NCBI GenBank assembly: GCA_028829895.1
Contig: CM054180.1
Location: forward strand, 110,820,635-110,884,634
Length of the DNA: 64,000 nt
Direction of reading: 5' to 3'
Origin: Sinotaia quadrata
Taxonomy: Eukaryota; Mollusca; Gastropoda; Architaenioglossa; Viviparidae
Positions 12,527-22,919 of the stretch are shown here, piece by piece; position 1 is the stretch's first letter; each line of letters starts with the position of its first letter. The position numbers and the translations under genes are program-made. Under the pieces are notes generated by a model. The model saw only the letters and a list, made by a program, of their open reading frames with translations, was not told the origin of the DNA and did not search any database.

Positions 12527-12592
12527 TTAACAAATGCAATTCAAAATTATAAAATGCAGTCTAGGTTTGTGAGTCCTTTGCCAAAGACATAT

Positions 12593-12652
12593 TTATGTTT
12601 GGTTCCATCTGTGTCCCGGATGTAGAAATGGTGTCAAAGGAAGCACACTGAC
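12593..12652 (-). CDS. TRIM-NHR exon E: last coding exon
   Basis: The acceptor TTCGTTTTAG precedes 19 codons and TAA at 12595-12593. The first residues (VSVL) continue the last NHR strand after FGFHKK. The remaining tail (PLTPFLHPGHRWNQT) matches nothing I recognise. Confidence 0.75.
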   Translation of the reverse strand, partial: VSVLPLTPFLHPGHRWNQT

Positions 12653-14877
12653 CTAAAACGAAAAAAAAAAGGAGAAATATTCAGAATGATATAGCTTCGT
12701 ATTTCTCCAGAATTTTATATTGATAATCAAACCAAACTGTCCTTTGTTAATATATTTTCGTTGTGAGTGAATGTTATTTTGATAAATTTTACATATAATA
12801 CCTTTTTGTGAAATCCAAAGAGGTCAAATAATGCGTAACATGGCTGTAGGACGTGATGGGCGGCAACTCCTTGGTCTTTACCATCTACGTACAAGTGGAG
12901 ACAATTCTTTGAGTCGATGAGAACTCCCACACGACTGCCAATGGTGACATTCCTTAAACTGTGTCCGTAGTTGTTGTGAATCTACGTATGTACATTGTTG
13001 AAAAGTTGTTTATAGACATACATAATGTGAACAAATCAATTTCCTACAGAGACAATCGAATATTCCCTTGAAAGGCGCATTGTTCACAAATATAAGACAC
13101 TCTTGTGAGTAAGTATACATATGAAATTGCACTAAACAATCAAAATCCACGTGCAAAAATTATTCTCTTTATCAAACTGACTACGTAACTATCAATCGAA
13201 TATAAAGAGTCTAAGATCGATAACATAATCGAGATGTGCATCGACTAATCCGCATCAATCACAATAGATCAAGCGGAAATAGGTGTCGCTGTGTCAGATT
13301 GGTTCACTAGTAAATAGACGTGGAGTGTAAACAATTTTGATAGCGAGGGTTTGGCGTGTGGGCAATCAATAAAAGTTAAACACAGGATGACGTCAGTAAT
13401 TAGCACAAATGTAGACCATTTACGTAGCAACCGTTATATGCTGACATTAGCTTCGCATGTCATCTAATTCGGGGTGACTGAGGGAATTGTAAAATAATTT
13501 TACTCATTTGTAATCGACACAGTATATGCGTACATAAAGTGCGAGAAAAGTTGAACATTCAAAAGAATGGTGGAAGGTAACTCATTCAATCTTTCGTGTT
13601 ATTCCTCGGGCCTAGCAATACATGGGTAAAGTGGATAGAACCTCTGATATACCGACAGTCTTTATGGCATGAAGTAACTTCAATAATATATATGTGAAAA
13701 TATTATTTTTGGTATTCAGGTCAAATTCATCTACTTCCTCACTGGTTTCTTTGTTTGTTTGTTTGTGTGCGCTTTGTTTTATTTTTGCCAATCCAATTTA
13801 CGTTTGATAAAATAAAATATATGTGATTAAATATCTTATGCGTTGTGTTTGTCTCATTTTCTCATTTTCAAACACCTAATAAAAATTAAGGGCAGCATTA
13901 AAGTAATAAAGGAACACTTACACGAGTAAACAAATGGAATCATTTAATTCTTGGTCCAATCGTATTTAAAATTTCAACAACTATTTATAAAATGTAAACG
14001 CATTGATTACAAAATATACGAAGAAAAATGAAAAAGAAAATAAACTTTAAAAATTCACATTTCACACAAAAATAACAATGAGACACTCGCCGAAACAGCA
14101 TTATAAAAAGTTTGCGAGATTTTAAGTCTCGAACTCTGCGCTGTAATACTTACCCACTTTCCTTCCACACAGACGCCACCACCCCAAATGCTAATTGCAG
14201 GCTCTAAGAAGTCGGCATATGGAGGTATTCGTACTCTTGACGGAGCCTTCAAAACGACGCCAACATTCATGAGCATACCCTTCCTATCTATATCCACTTC
14301 CTTCACCACGACCTGCTCACGGTAAGAAAGTCTGTCTTTAGAATCTTGAATGTCTACATGTCTGTCTGTAGAATCTTGAATAACTATATGTCTGTCTGTA
14401 GAATCTTGAATGTCTACAAGTCTGTCTGTAGAATCTTGAATATCTACATGTCTGTCTGTAGACTCTTGAATGTCTACATGTCTGTCTGTTTCAATTAGTT
14501 TATTTATTGATTTTGTTGTTGAAATACAGTTACATGGAGATACACTAGACAGCAAGAAAATTCACACGTTCCCTGTAACTCCGGGGTGTTTCAATCAGAA
14601 AATAGACAATGTCAGATATGCAGCAAGGAAAAGCTTATACCCACCCAAATATTCATTCAAATTAATTTGGGATATATTTATGTTTGTTTACCATAACTGT
14701 ACAATGTTTTATGAACGGGTATTACTAGTGAAAAACATATTTAGGAAATAAAATATTAAAGAATAACAAGTGCGTGGATTAAGAATGTATAAGAAAATTT
14801 TCACGACAAATATTTTGTCTAGAAATTTACAGACCTACCATCTTCAGTTCATTTATAACATCGGGTATTCCCGTCCG

Positions 14878-14932
<55 letters not shown>

Positions 14933-17281
14933 GTGTGTGTGTGTTTGTGTGTATTGAATGAATATTATGTTGAACGTACTATCTGAGCACATTACTTACC
15001 TCATAACTTGTTCACTGCCATTGGGTCTGAGCATTTTACTCACCTCATATAACTTGTTCACTGCCATTGGGTCTGAGCGTTTTACTCACCTCATATAACT
15101 TGTTCACTGCCATTGGGTCTGCTGACATCACGATGCCGTTGTTCCAGTCACGCATTCTTCTTGCAGTCAGATTCTTTGGATCCAGTCTTATATTCCTGCC
15201 AGAATGTGAATGAAACTTCCACATACTCTGCGTGGGAAAATATATGTGTTAAACTTGTGAGATAACAAGTGAACTTCAAAACTCATTAACAAATTGTTTA
15301 AGGTTGCATTGTATATTATCAGCCCTATCCATGCCGCCAATTAAATTGAAAGAGAACTGAGAGACATAATGCATATGCAAACTGTAAGAGTGGATCCAGC
15401 AAAGCAGAGCATGCCTCGTTAATTCATATGTCTGAGATTCAACATAGCGAGTTTGGGGACAGCTAAAAATAAAAAACAAAAAACGTTTTGAGAGTGAAGC
15501 ATTCCAGAACGTTTTCGGTCGGATTTGCTAATGGTTATTTTTAACTTATTACAATAGCATTCGTCATTTGAAAGACGGACAGAAATAGCTCTCATACTGA
15601 GTGCTAACTTGAATAAATCTTACTGCGATTTCTGAACGTCTGTCATCTTAAAGAATCATGAGAGGGGCACTCCAAAATGGGATGTAACTCACCTCGCGTA
15701 GTATTCATTTTTTTTCTATTGCGTCAAGGTCCCTTTGCTCTACGCTCACCACTTATGATAGTGCAATCAATATTTTTACTGTCGAACAAAATTCAATTGA
15801 AGATAGTCCGCGTGTTTTTACTGCACAGACTGAGGGGAAAATAGATGAAAAACATATATGAACACTTTTAAACGAATTTAACATGTCCTCATTTACTCTT
15901 AAGAAGCGATTCAGTTAACTAAAATTGTCAAAGTTCTGCCGGGTATTAACAGACTATTCAATACAAACTATTAACGCATGCTGAAAATAACTGAACATAT
16001 TAGAAAAATAGAGCAGTGACATTAAATGTCATCCTTTCTTTTTAAAGCAGGTAAAAGCAAAGGTAAACCAAGAAAGGTAATAATGAAATGGACTCAAGCA
16101 ATTTATTGTCGCTAAAGTGTAAAACTAACTACTTGATGCGTATCTGCTCTTATGTTGTGTACATATTTAATTTTATCTTCGTCAACGAACAACAATTTAA
16201 AAAATCATACCTTTACTTTTACTCTCGCCAACTCTTGATGTACACGATTTAAGGCCTCGTGATCAACAGAAAAATTCGTGGGCGTGGCAGAGTGCGGGTA
16301 GGACAGAAATGGCGCACTGGCCTCCAGCTCTTGTACGCGAGTTTTCAATCTGGCCGACATGACACCGACATGTGCACAAGGAGACATGCTTTGCATGCGT
16401 TCAATCAGGCGTGAATGGGACACCAAACGCTCGAGTTTCTGTTGAAGAACTGCCAGGGCGCCGCTGGCTGCGCCTGTGACCTTGGTATCCTCGCCCCGGA
16501 CGTAGGATTTTAGGCGCTCTCGCCTCGTTTCCACTGATACCATAAGTCGATCGAAGGCCGCATCTATTTCAGTGAGTGCAGCAGTTGTCTTTCTTTCTGA
16601 CTGCTGCATCGCCTCCCTTAAATCCGTGACCGTCACTTGCAAGGCGGCTTGTGACGCGCACAATTGTGATTCCATTTCACAAAGCGCTCCCTGTGACCTC
16701 TCTGTCATCTCCCCGAGACTGGCCACGTCAGAACAGTTCCGATGCGCTATCGCGGCACACGTTCCGCAGATGGGGACGTCATGCTTCTCACAGTAAGCAA
16801 CGGACGGCTCCTCCGCGTGTTCCGCACAAGGCACTGGCTGGCTGGCTATCAGCATCCCCAGCGTCAAGTTCTCAATGTCCGATATCTGGTGCAGGCACGA
16901 TCTGACGAGTTTGTCGTGCTTCTTCACGCATGACTGGCACATCATGATGCGGCATTGTAAACAAAAGAACGCTGCTGATCCCTCGTCACACACACAGCAA
17001 ACTCGAGGCTTACTTAGAATGTTCCAGATGTCAACTAGAGCTGCCGTCGAGAGGTCGGTGGGGAAAGCGTCGGCGGTAGGGTTGCATGCTGGGAAGTCTG
17101 CACCACGAGCACTCACTATTGCGGTGGAACATATGGGGCACAAAGATGGCGACCTTCCTTCCAGCAATCGTGCAAGACAAGGTCGACAAAGCAGGTGGGC
17201 ACATGTAAGGAGTTTAGGTTCTTTAAAGGGTTCTTTGCACACTGAGCATTCAGTGGAACCATGTTCGTACGCTGACGTCAT
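12593..17281 (-). CDS. TRIM-type E3 ubiquitin ligase with C-terminal Neuralized homology repeat (5 coding exons)
   Basis: Modelled coding exons: 17281-16211, 15227-15090, 14312-14154, 12981-12802 and 12652-12593. They sum to 1608 nt, and every intron is phase 0 with GT-AG borders. The 535-residue product has a C3HC4 RING (C12, C15, C27, H29, C32, C35, C48, C51), B-box 1 (about 95-131), B-box 2 (about 152-183), a helical coiled coil (about 190-345) and an NHR domain (358 to near the end; FHSHSGRNIRLD, NNGIVMS, KGMLMNVGVV, SRVGVLIDSKNCLHLYVDG, DQGVAAH, CYALFDLFG). RING plus B-boxes predicts an E3 ligase dimerising through the coiled coil; NHR domains mediate protein binding in Neuralized proteins. 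The substrate is unknown. Canonical TRIM classes carry SPRY, NHL, FN3, MATH or other C-terminal domains, not NHR. Start ATG 17281 is chosen because a strong 3' splice site (CTCTTCCCCCAG) ends at 17316, so the exon begins at 17315 and upstream sequence is intron. Confidence 0.85.
12802..12981 (-). CDS. TRIM-NHR exon D: C-terminal half of NHR
   Basis: 180 nt, 60 codons, with borders CATACGTAG|ATTCAC and AAAAAG|GTATTA. It encodes IHNNYGHSLRNVTIGSRVGV, then the most diagnostic NHR block: VGVLIDSKNCLHLYVDGKDQ, then GVAAHHV and CYALFDLFG. Confidence 0.9.
14154..14312 (-). CDS. TRIM-NHR exon C: central NHR
   Basis: 159 nt, 53 codons, with borders GTGAGCAG|GTCGTG and AAGTGG|GTAAGT. It encodes VVVKEVDIDRKGMLMNVGVV... 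to ...WGGGVCVEGKW, matching the NHR core (F-V-ID-------G---IGV, then W---G--V---G). A 30-bp minisatellite starts 17 bp upstream of its acceptor. Confidence 0.85.
14329..14488. repeat. Minisatellite, 30-bp unit, ~5 copies, in the TRIM-NHR intron
   Basis: The unit is GTCTGTCTGTAGAATCTTGA plus ATGTCTACAT. It lies just 5' of the exon C acceptor on the minus strand, where branch point and pyrimidine tract would be expected. Confidence 0.93.
14881..14952. repeat. (TG)n microsatellite in the TRIM-NHR intron
   Basis: About 72 bp of TG repeats with one CG interruption and one TT, 30 bp from the triplicated donor region. Confidence 0.95.
14983..15121 (-). repeat. 46-bp tandem repeat (3 copies) that copies the exon B end and its 5' splice site
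   Basis: On the minus strand each unit reads ACCCAATGGCAGTGAACAAG, then TTATATGAG and a donor: GTGAGT at 15089, GTGAGT at 15043, GTAAGT at 14999. The first copy is the coding exon end. Reading on past the first donor meets TGA after 15 codons, so use of donor 2 or 3 would end the protein early. Confidence 0.9.
15090..15227 (-). CDS. TRIM-NHR exon B: first part of NHR
   Basis: 138 nt, 46 codons. The acceptor is TTTTCCCACGCAG and the donor GAG|GTGAGT. It encodes SMWKFHSHSGRNIRLD... ending NKLYE, matching the NHR start (FH---G-N--L, then TARR, then GIV-S). The last 40-odd bases and the donor are tandemly repeated downstream (see 14983-15121). Confidence 0.87.
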
Positions 17282-17315
17282 TGTTTTATGCTCGTAATGA
17301 AGAAAAGATATTTTT
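16211..17315 (-). CDS. TRIM-NHR exon A: 5' UTR tail, RING, B-boxes, coiled coil
   Basis: One long uninterrupted exon encodes residues 1-357. The acceptor has a polypyrimidine tract ending CCCCCAG at 17316; 34 nt of 5' UTR precede the ATG at 17281. It ends AAG|GTATGA at 16211. It is clearly more GC- and CpG-rich than the surrounding intron and intergenic DNA. Having the whole tripartite motif in one exon, with the NHR in later exons, puts the fusion point exactly on the intron between coiled coil and NHR. Confidence 0.88.
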
Positions 17316-17914
17316 CTGGGGGAAGAGAAAATTATCAATTAAATTTACATGGCGTGTAAACGTTGACATTTGGCACTTGACCTGGGACTAAAATGCTTCA
17401 TATAAAAGGGAAACGTTATTATGTATGCTCAAAAGCATGGTGTTCCAAAGTACTTTTCCCATAAATGATTTAACTTAAATCACTTCAAAACAACATATTT
17501 GAGGTTTACCTGAAGCGTCTCTTTTACACGGAGGTGAAAATTAATTTCTCAACGACTTAAGAAACAAAATAAAACGGCTTCGGATACGTATTACAGGAAG
17601 ACTGTAGTCTTTCATAATTATACTTTTAAGTTAGACATTGATTTGTCGAAATTCCCTTTCTGTGACTGTCTATCTCTATATATGTTTGTCTATATATTTA
17701 TCTGTCTGTCTACCTTCCTACCTCTCTATCTATCTACCCATCCTGTCCTTCACCTGTGCTACTTTTCAACATCAGAAATGGCGTGTTTGTAAACGTTTCC
17801 TTTCGTCATTCTAGCATTGACGTTAAAATATAGTACGCACGGTTCTTTAGCAGGTTTACTAGCACTAGCTTGCTGTTGTGCTAATAATGAGTTCATAGTG
17901 CGCTGCACCATTGT

Positions 17915-17922
17915 CTTTTATA
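17915..17922 (-). promoter_or_regulatory. Candidate TATA box for the TRIM-NHR gene
   Basis: TATAAAAG on the minus strand, about 600 bp upstream of the first recognised exon. Because exon A starts at a splice acceptor, a non-coding first exon must lie upstream; this TATA box would place it near 17890. A second possible source is a donor GTAAGT at 18303. Neither exon could be confirmed. Confidence 0.35.
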
Positions 17923-20400
17923 GTGAACGAATTATATAATTTCAAGGGGGGGACAACCTCAACTTGTAAAAACAATTACATTCGAGTTTCGCACCCTAGA
18001 TCATTCATACAATGTACATTAATTGTTAAGTTGAGCGAACCCGGAAACTTATTAAAACCTAAGCTCTGCACAACTACCAAACATATCCTGTACGCCACTG
18101 GAACGGCCCGGCGGTAGCTACTTTACTGTCAAAACAAGGATAAAGTAAAGCGCCTTGTCTATAAGTATTTTAGGATTTGCGAAGGTCATTGTGAAAGTGC
18201 ATACTTCGTAATTGCTGTCTGTTACATATTAGCATCTGTTAAGAAATATAATATATTATTTCTTGCCCTATCTGTAGATAAACATATGCATTGGTTTACT
18301 TACAGTTATTTTGAATGTGCTTCAAAATGAAAGTAACATTAAAGAACAGCCATATGTCAACACGAGCAGGTTATACCTACATATTTGTATTAATCATAAA
18401 TGTGATTAATTGCTTCTACACCAAACCTTTCGCAGGCTCCTCGTGTGTAGGAAGAAACGTGTGTGAAATCACGACAAGTCCACGGATGCCTAGCAATCGA
18501 GTCACACACTGGACAAGATACACTAGCGAACGCGCCAGAAATTGTCGCGTCTGAGATAACTCTGCGCATGAAGATAACTCTGTATTCCGTCCGTGTTCAA
18601 TTGTGTCCCGTCATTGTGCACTCTTTTGTTGCGTGAACGCTAAAAAAAATTTAAACTCTAGACGATCAGTCATTTATATGTTACTGAAATTTTTGTCATG
18701 GACGAGTGTCAGAAATCCATGTCAAACACAAAGCGTAATTTAAAAAAAAAAAAAAAATGCATTAAGATGCCTAATGCAGAGAACCGTACAGATTAGCCTA
18801 CCTCCTAAATGCTAATGCAATATTTTGAAGTTTACTTTCTTATTTTAATTATGTATGTTTACACAATCGACTTCATATTCTTTTTCTTACTTTAAGTAAG
18901 CAAATCACTGAATTGCTGTTAGAACGGTTGCGGACAAAAGATAGGAAATGACTTTCATTGAACATGACAATTATAATACTCAGTAGTTAGAGATAAACTT
19001 TAACGCAGTCTTGACCTTGAACCAGTTTCATTTTCAGCGTTTCGTGTTGAGCCTCTGTCAAAGTCTTCAGTGGAGCATAGATAGATACTGTACAAGGCCG
19101 TCCTACTTCTCACAGAATTATGAATTACAAAAAGTATTTGATTACAGATAAAAGGTATTATGATCACGTGTCAATTCTCAGTACCTGTAGGCTGTCGTTT
19201 GGTAATTGGAGTGATTTTGTAGTCGTGCGATTTTCTCTGCGTTTACCGCATGGCTCTTAACCCACCTACAAATGTCATTTCATGAAAAGATAATTATTAT
19301 TGTTATTTATTTATGGTGACAACCCCCTCAAGCATTAAGTACTACGACAATTCAAAATAAGACCCCGACTGTCACAAGCACAGTTACACTGGATGTTAAT
19401 GTTACTCTACTACATTTAGCAATAAACACGAGAAGAAATAAATATTCACAATAAAAGTTTACATTTAACATAATAAATAACAAGTAATTTTCATTGAACA
19501 GAATGACTCCCATCCAATGGATTGTCAACATTTTTACTTCGCTAGAGTTCGTAATTGGGGTACTGTATGTTTGTACTCGCGGTCAGTCTACTCAATAGTA
19601 GAGTGTCAGTCATTTCATGAGTACAGAGTTAGTCATGAGTACAGAGTAACTTATGAATCGTAGCTTAGTCTAGTGAGCCAGCTTTCTTCAACCTTGACAC
19701 GTGTTCAGTCAAAATAAACAATCTCAATTTCACACAGAGCCAATGAGCACTGGCGTTTTACAGAGAAAATCAATCCACAAATCGGATTCGCCATAAAATC
19801 CTTTTCACTGAAACGGAAATCGGAAGTCGACACCGAAGCTGAAACTCTATAAAATATAAACGATAAAACCACCCACCTAAGTTTCATCCTTTTAATTAAA
19901 TGCATAATGAAAAGAAAGTTAAGACTTGTATTCGTTCTCAAATCAGTTTGATAAATATCGGGTACAGTGTTGTGAAGTTTCAGCAAAGACACCAATAGAT
20001 GTCCTGAATTATTTGACATTTTAGGTTGTACTCAAAGTTGACAGAGGTCATAGGCATGCTTTGTTCGATTTTGCATTAAAGCCTGCTAGACTTAGGTGAA
20101 TGAGGGGAGTGGGGATAATCCCCAATGAAAGGACAACGGAGTCAAAACTAATTTGCATTCTACAAGCAAAAGCAACATAAGATTTATGGAAATAATGGTG
20201 ATGGTCTAGGAGCGGGTGAAATGCAATAAAGTTATTTGTTCATTAGATGTAAAAACACGCAGTTAGAATTGATGACAGACCGTGGTTAGATTAAATGGAG
20301 TGCTATTATGAACGAGAGTTTGTAACCTTTGTAAACTATAAATTCACCATAGATTCAACAATGCACAGTTTTAAGACAGATAAGCATTACACTTATATAA
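17923..20400. other. Upstream and intergenic region, no gene recognised
   Basis: AT-rich with a more GC-balanced patch at 18430-18610 containing several CpGs. Open frames up to about 100 codons at 19705-20019 match no family I know and have no clear splice or start context. Confidence 0.4.
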
Positions 20401-20407
20401 AAAATAT

Positions 20408-20423
20408 GGGGGGGGGGGGGGGG
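20408..20423 (+). repeat. G homopolymer (16 nt)
   Basis: Sixteen consecutive G residues, able to form G-quadruplex-type structure and prone to length variation or sequencing error. Confidence 0.9.
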
Positions 20424-20673
20424 AATGAAAATCAAAATACTTAAAATTCCAACATGCCAACATAGCAGAAACAAGCACTGTGGCTGTATGCATCACGTTC
20501 TCTTGCAAAGTTAATAAAGAAATATGCAAAATATTGAATTCTTTCAATGTGGCGGACGATTGGCGACGGTGTAAGGGCCTTGCACCCTCTCCGTGTTTAG
20601 AGCTCATTGGGCATATAACGTCAAAATCAAAAGCCTTATTAAGCTATATTATAGAAGTCATGATGGTGATATA

Positions 20674-20980
20674 CAGTTATCTCCCTTAAAGATTACTAAT
20701 TCTAAATTGAGGTTACCAAATTCTTTAAAATCTACAAATGTTGATATTATAATGACATATTTGTAGGATTACATGAAAAATCTTGAAAATATTTGCATGA
20801 AACTTTAAAAAGTACTAAAGCTTTTATTGATATCTATATTATTTTTATTTCAACCGTTATTGTTTATTTTTAATATCCTTCAATTATGCAATAAGTTTTT
20901 AAAATTATTTAACAATCAAAATCTAGAAAAACAACTTATTTTATTTTTAACAAGCTGTGGTTTCCACATACACACAGCTT
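20674..20980 (+). repeat. Box-hairpin module, copy 1
   Basis: Begins CAGTTATCTCCC and ends with a hairpin AAGCTGTG...CACAGCTT (20952-20980). It is a member of the eleven-copy family described in the findings. The stem sequence differs from the other copies but still pairs fully. Confidence 0.75.
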
Positions 20981-21009
20981 TGAAAGAATTGAGGAAGGAG
21001 CTTTTTTTT

Positions 21010-21640
21010 ATTAACTTACGAAAGTTTGTGTTCTTTGTTAATTCAAGTAAGACTGTTGTGTTTGGGAGTTAATTTAAATAAGATTGTTGTGTTCTTTGTT
21101 AATTCAAGTAAGACTATTGTGTTTGGGAGTTAATTTAAATAAGATTGTTGTGTTCTTTGTTAATTCTAGTAAGACTATTGTGTTTGGGAGTTAATTTAAA
21201 TAAGATTGTTCTGTTCTTTGCTAATTCAAGTAAGACTGTTGTGTTTGGGAGTTAATTTAAACAATATTGTTGTGTTCTTTGTTAATTTGAGTAACATAAT
21301 TGCTTTGTTAATTTGAGTAAGGTTGTTGTGCTACTGTTAATATGAGTAAGGTCATTGGTTTGTTAAATTCAGTAAGATTCTGTGCTTTTTGTTGCATCGA
21401 GTTGTCATGTGTTTAGTTACTTTATGTGTCTTGTTAAGTGGAGTAAAACTGTTGTGTTTTCTGTTAAACAATTAAGAATGTTAAGTTTTATGTTAACTGG
21501 AGTAATTTTGCTGAGTTTAGTGTTAATTTGAGTAATGTTGTTGAGTTTAGTGTTAAAGGGAGTAGGATGATGAGTTTAGTGTTAAGTGGAGAAGTGTTAG
21601 TGTTCACTGGAATATGGTTGTTGACTTTGGTGTTGAAATA
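21010..21640 (+). repeat. Degenerate tandem repeat (~30-bp monomer, ~61-bp dimer)
   Basis: Monomers of the form TTTGTTAATTTGAGTAAGNT plus TGTTGTG. At 21030-21290 they form ~61-bp dimers with GGGAGTTAATTTAAATAAGA, in four copies. Related monomers follow copies 2 and 3 of the box-hairpin module (23155-23275, 25660-25750), so the tandem part belongs to the larger unit. Confidence 0.8.
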
Positions 21641-21724
21641 TTATTTATATTTGTGCTTATACATGGGGTGGGGTGGGGGAATCATAGCAATTTAGTTCAC
21701 AACTGGAGCTTGCATTGATCATTT

Positions 21725-21862
21725 CGTCATCAGACGTTCTCTAATCTGAAGTGCCCCATTGGGACCTCACATCCTCACAGTTGTGTTTGAGGTGGAGGGC
21801 AGGAGGGTTGGTGGAAGGGGGTGAAAAAGGTTGCACACCCTCAACTGCCCTCCATCAGTGGG
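21725..21862 (+). repeat. GC-rich interspersed repeat, copy 2 (partial)
   Basis: Shares GTGGAGGGCAGGAGGG, GGAAGGGGGTGAAA and GCACACCCTCAACTGCCCTC with the copies at 39.3 and 44.9 kb. Confidence 0.75.
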
Positions 21863-22616
21863 AACTTTGGTTAATTAACTATTTCTAGTGAGAGCTACAT
21901 ATTAAAAATAAATATTATAATTTGAAATAAATGTAATACAATGACTAATAAAAGTATACTCTTCCCTGTAAAAATTCTTTGTTAAAAGATGGCTGAATAT
22001 TGCTATCTAATTGTCATATCTTTTCATTACAGTTAATTGTTTATATACATTTCCAATTTCAATGTATAATGTATATGTGTTTGAGCTAATACTGACTTTT
22101 TTAAAATATACATTTCCATTTGGTAGACCAAACAAAAAACATCACACCATTCTAGTCCTGTAACATTTGCATTTGCATCCGATAATAGTAGTGCTTATTT
22201 GTTTTCAAATGATTCACACCATTATTGTTTTTAAGGTAAGCCAATTCTAAAAATCACACTTTTACAGTCATGTCTGGAAATTTAATTTCTGTAAGTCTGA
22301 AAGGGTTGAGTGATCGTCTTTTATCAAACACTTTCCAGTTTAGAGATGCTGCCGTGCTTGTTATAGATTTACTTCATTGCCTTTCAAACTGAAAAATAAG
22401 CAACATGAAAAGAAGTAACATCTGTATTTACTTTTTAAAGAGAACAAAACATATTCTAATTAGAATTAAGGCTGAAAATAAGGGAAATGTATTCATAATT
22501 ATTATACATCTGTAATTTTTAAAAGCTGTTGGATTTTCACATTGTCTCTTATATAACATCAACGTCCGCACCTTTATTGATCTATAGTCTATAAGTGATG
22601 ATGGTGATAATATTTT

Positions 22617-22919
22617 GTTATCTCCCTTCGTTATTACTAACTTCTAAAGGTATTGTATATCAAAAGTTTAATATCTTAAAATAATTTCGATATTATAATG
22701 ACAGAATTTTAGGATTTCATGAAATGATTGGAAAAACCTTTATGATATTTTTATAATTAATAAAACATTTATTAGTCTCTATATTATCTTTATTGCACCC
22801 TATTTCGTTTATTTCCAATATCTTTAAATATTTGAATGAGATTTTTTAATTCTGTATCTCTTACGTAGAAATCTCAAAAAACGAGTTTATTTTTAACAAG
22901 CCGTGTTTCGATACGGCTT
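22617..22919 (+). repeat. Box-hairpin module, copy 2
   Basis: Begins GTTATCTCCC and ends with the hairpin AAGCCGT...ACGGCTT (22898-22919). Confidence 0.8.

Noticed and set aside
16572..17297. Several plus-strand frames of 63-140 codons
   Set aside because: Antisense to the GC-rich TRIM exon A. The minus strand has clear domains, so these are shadows.
17282..17338. Extended start of the TRIM protein (20 more residues)
   Set aside because: It needs a non-ATG start at 17338 and runs through a strong splice acceptor ending at 17316. ATG 17281 is preferred.
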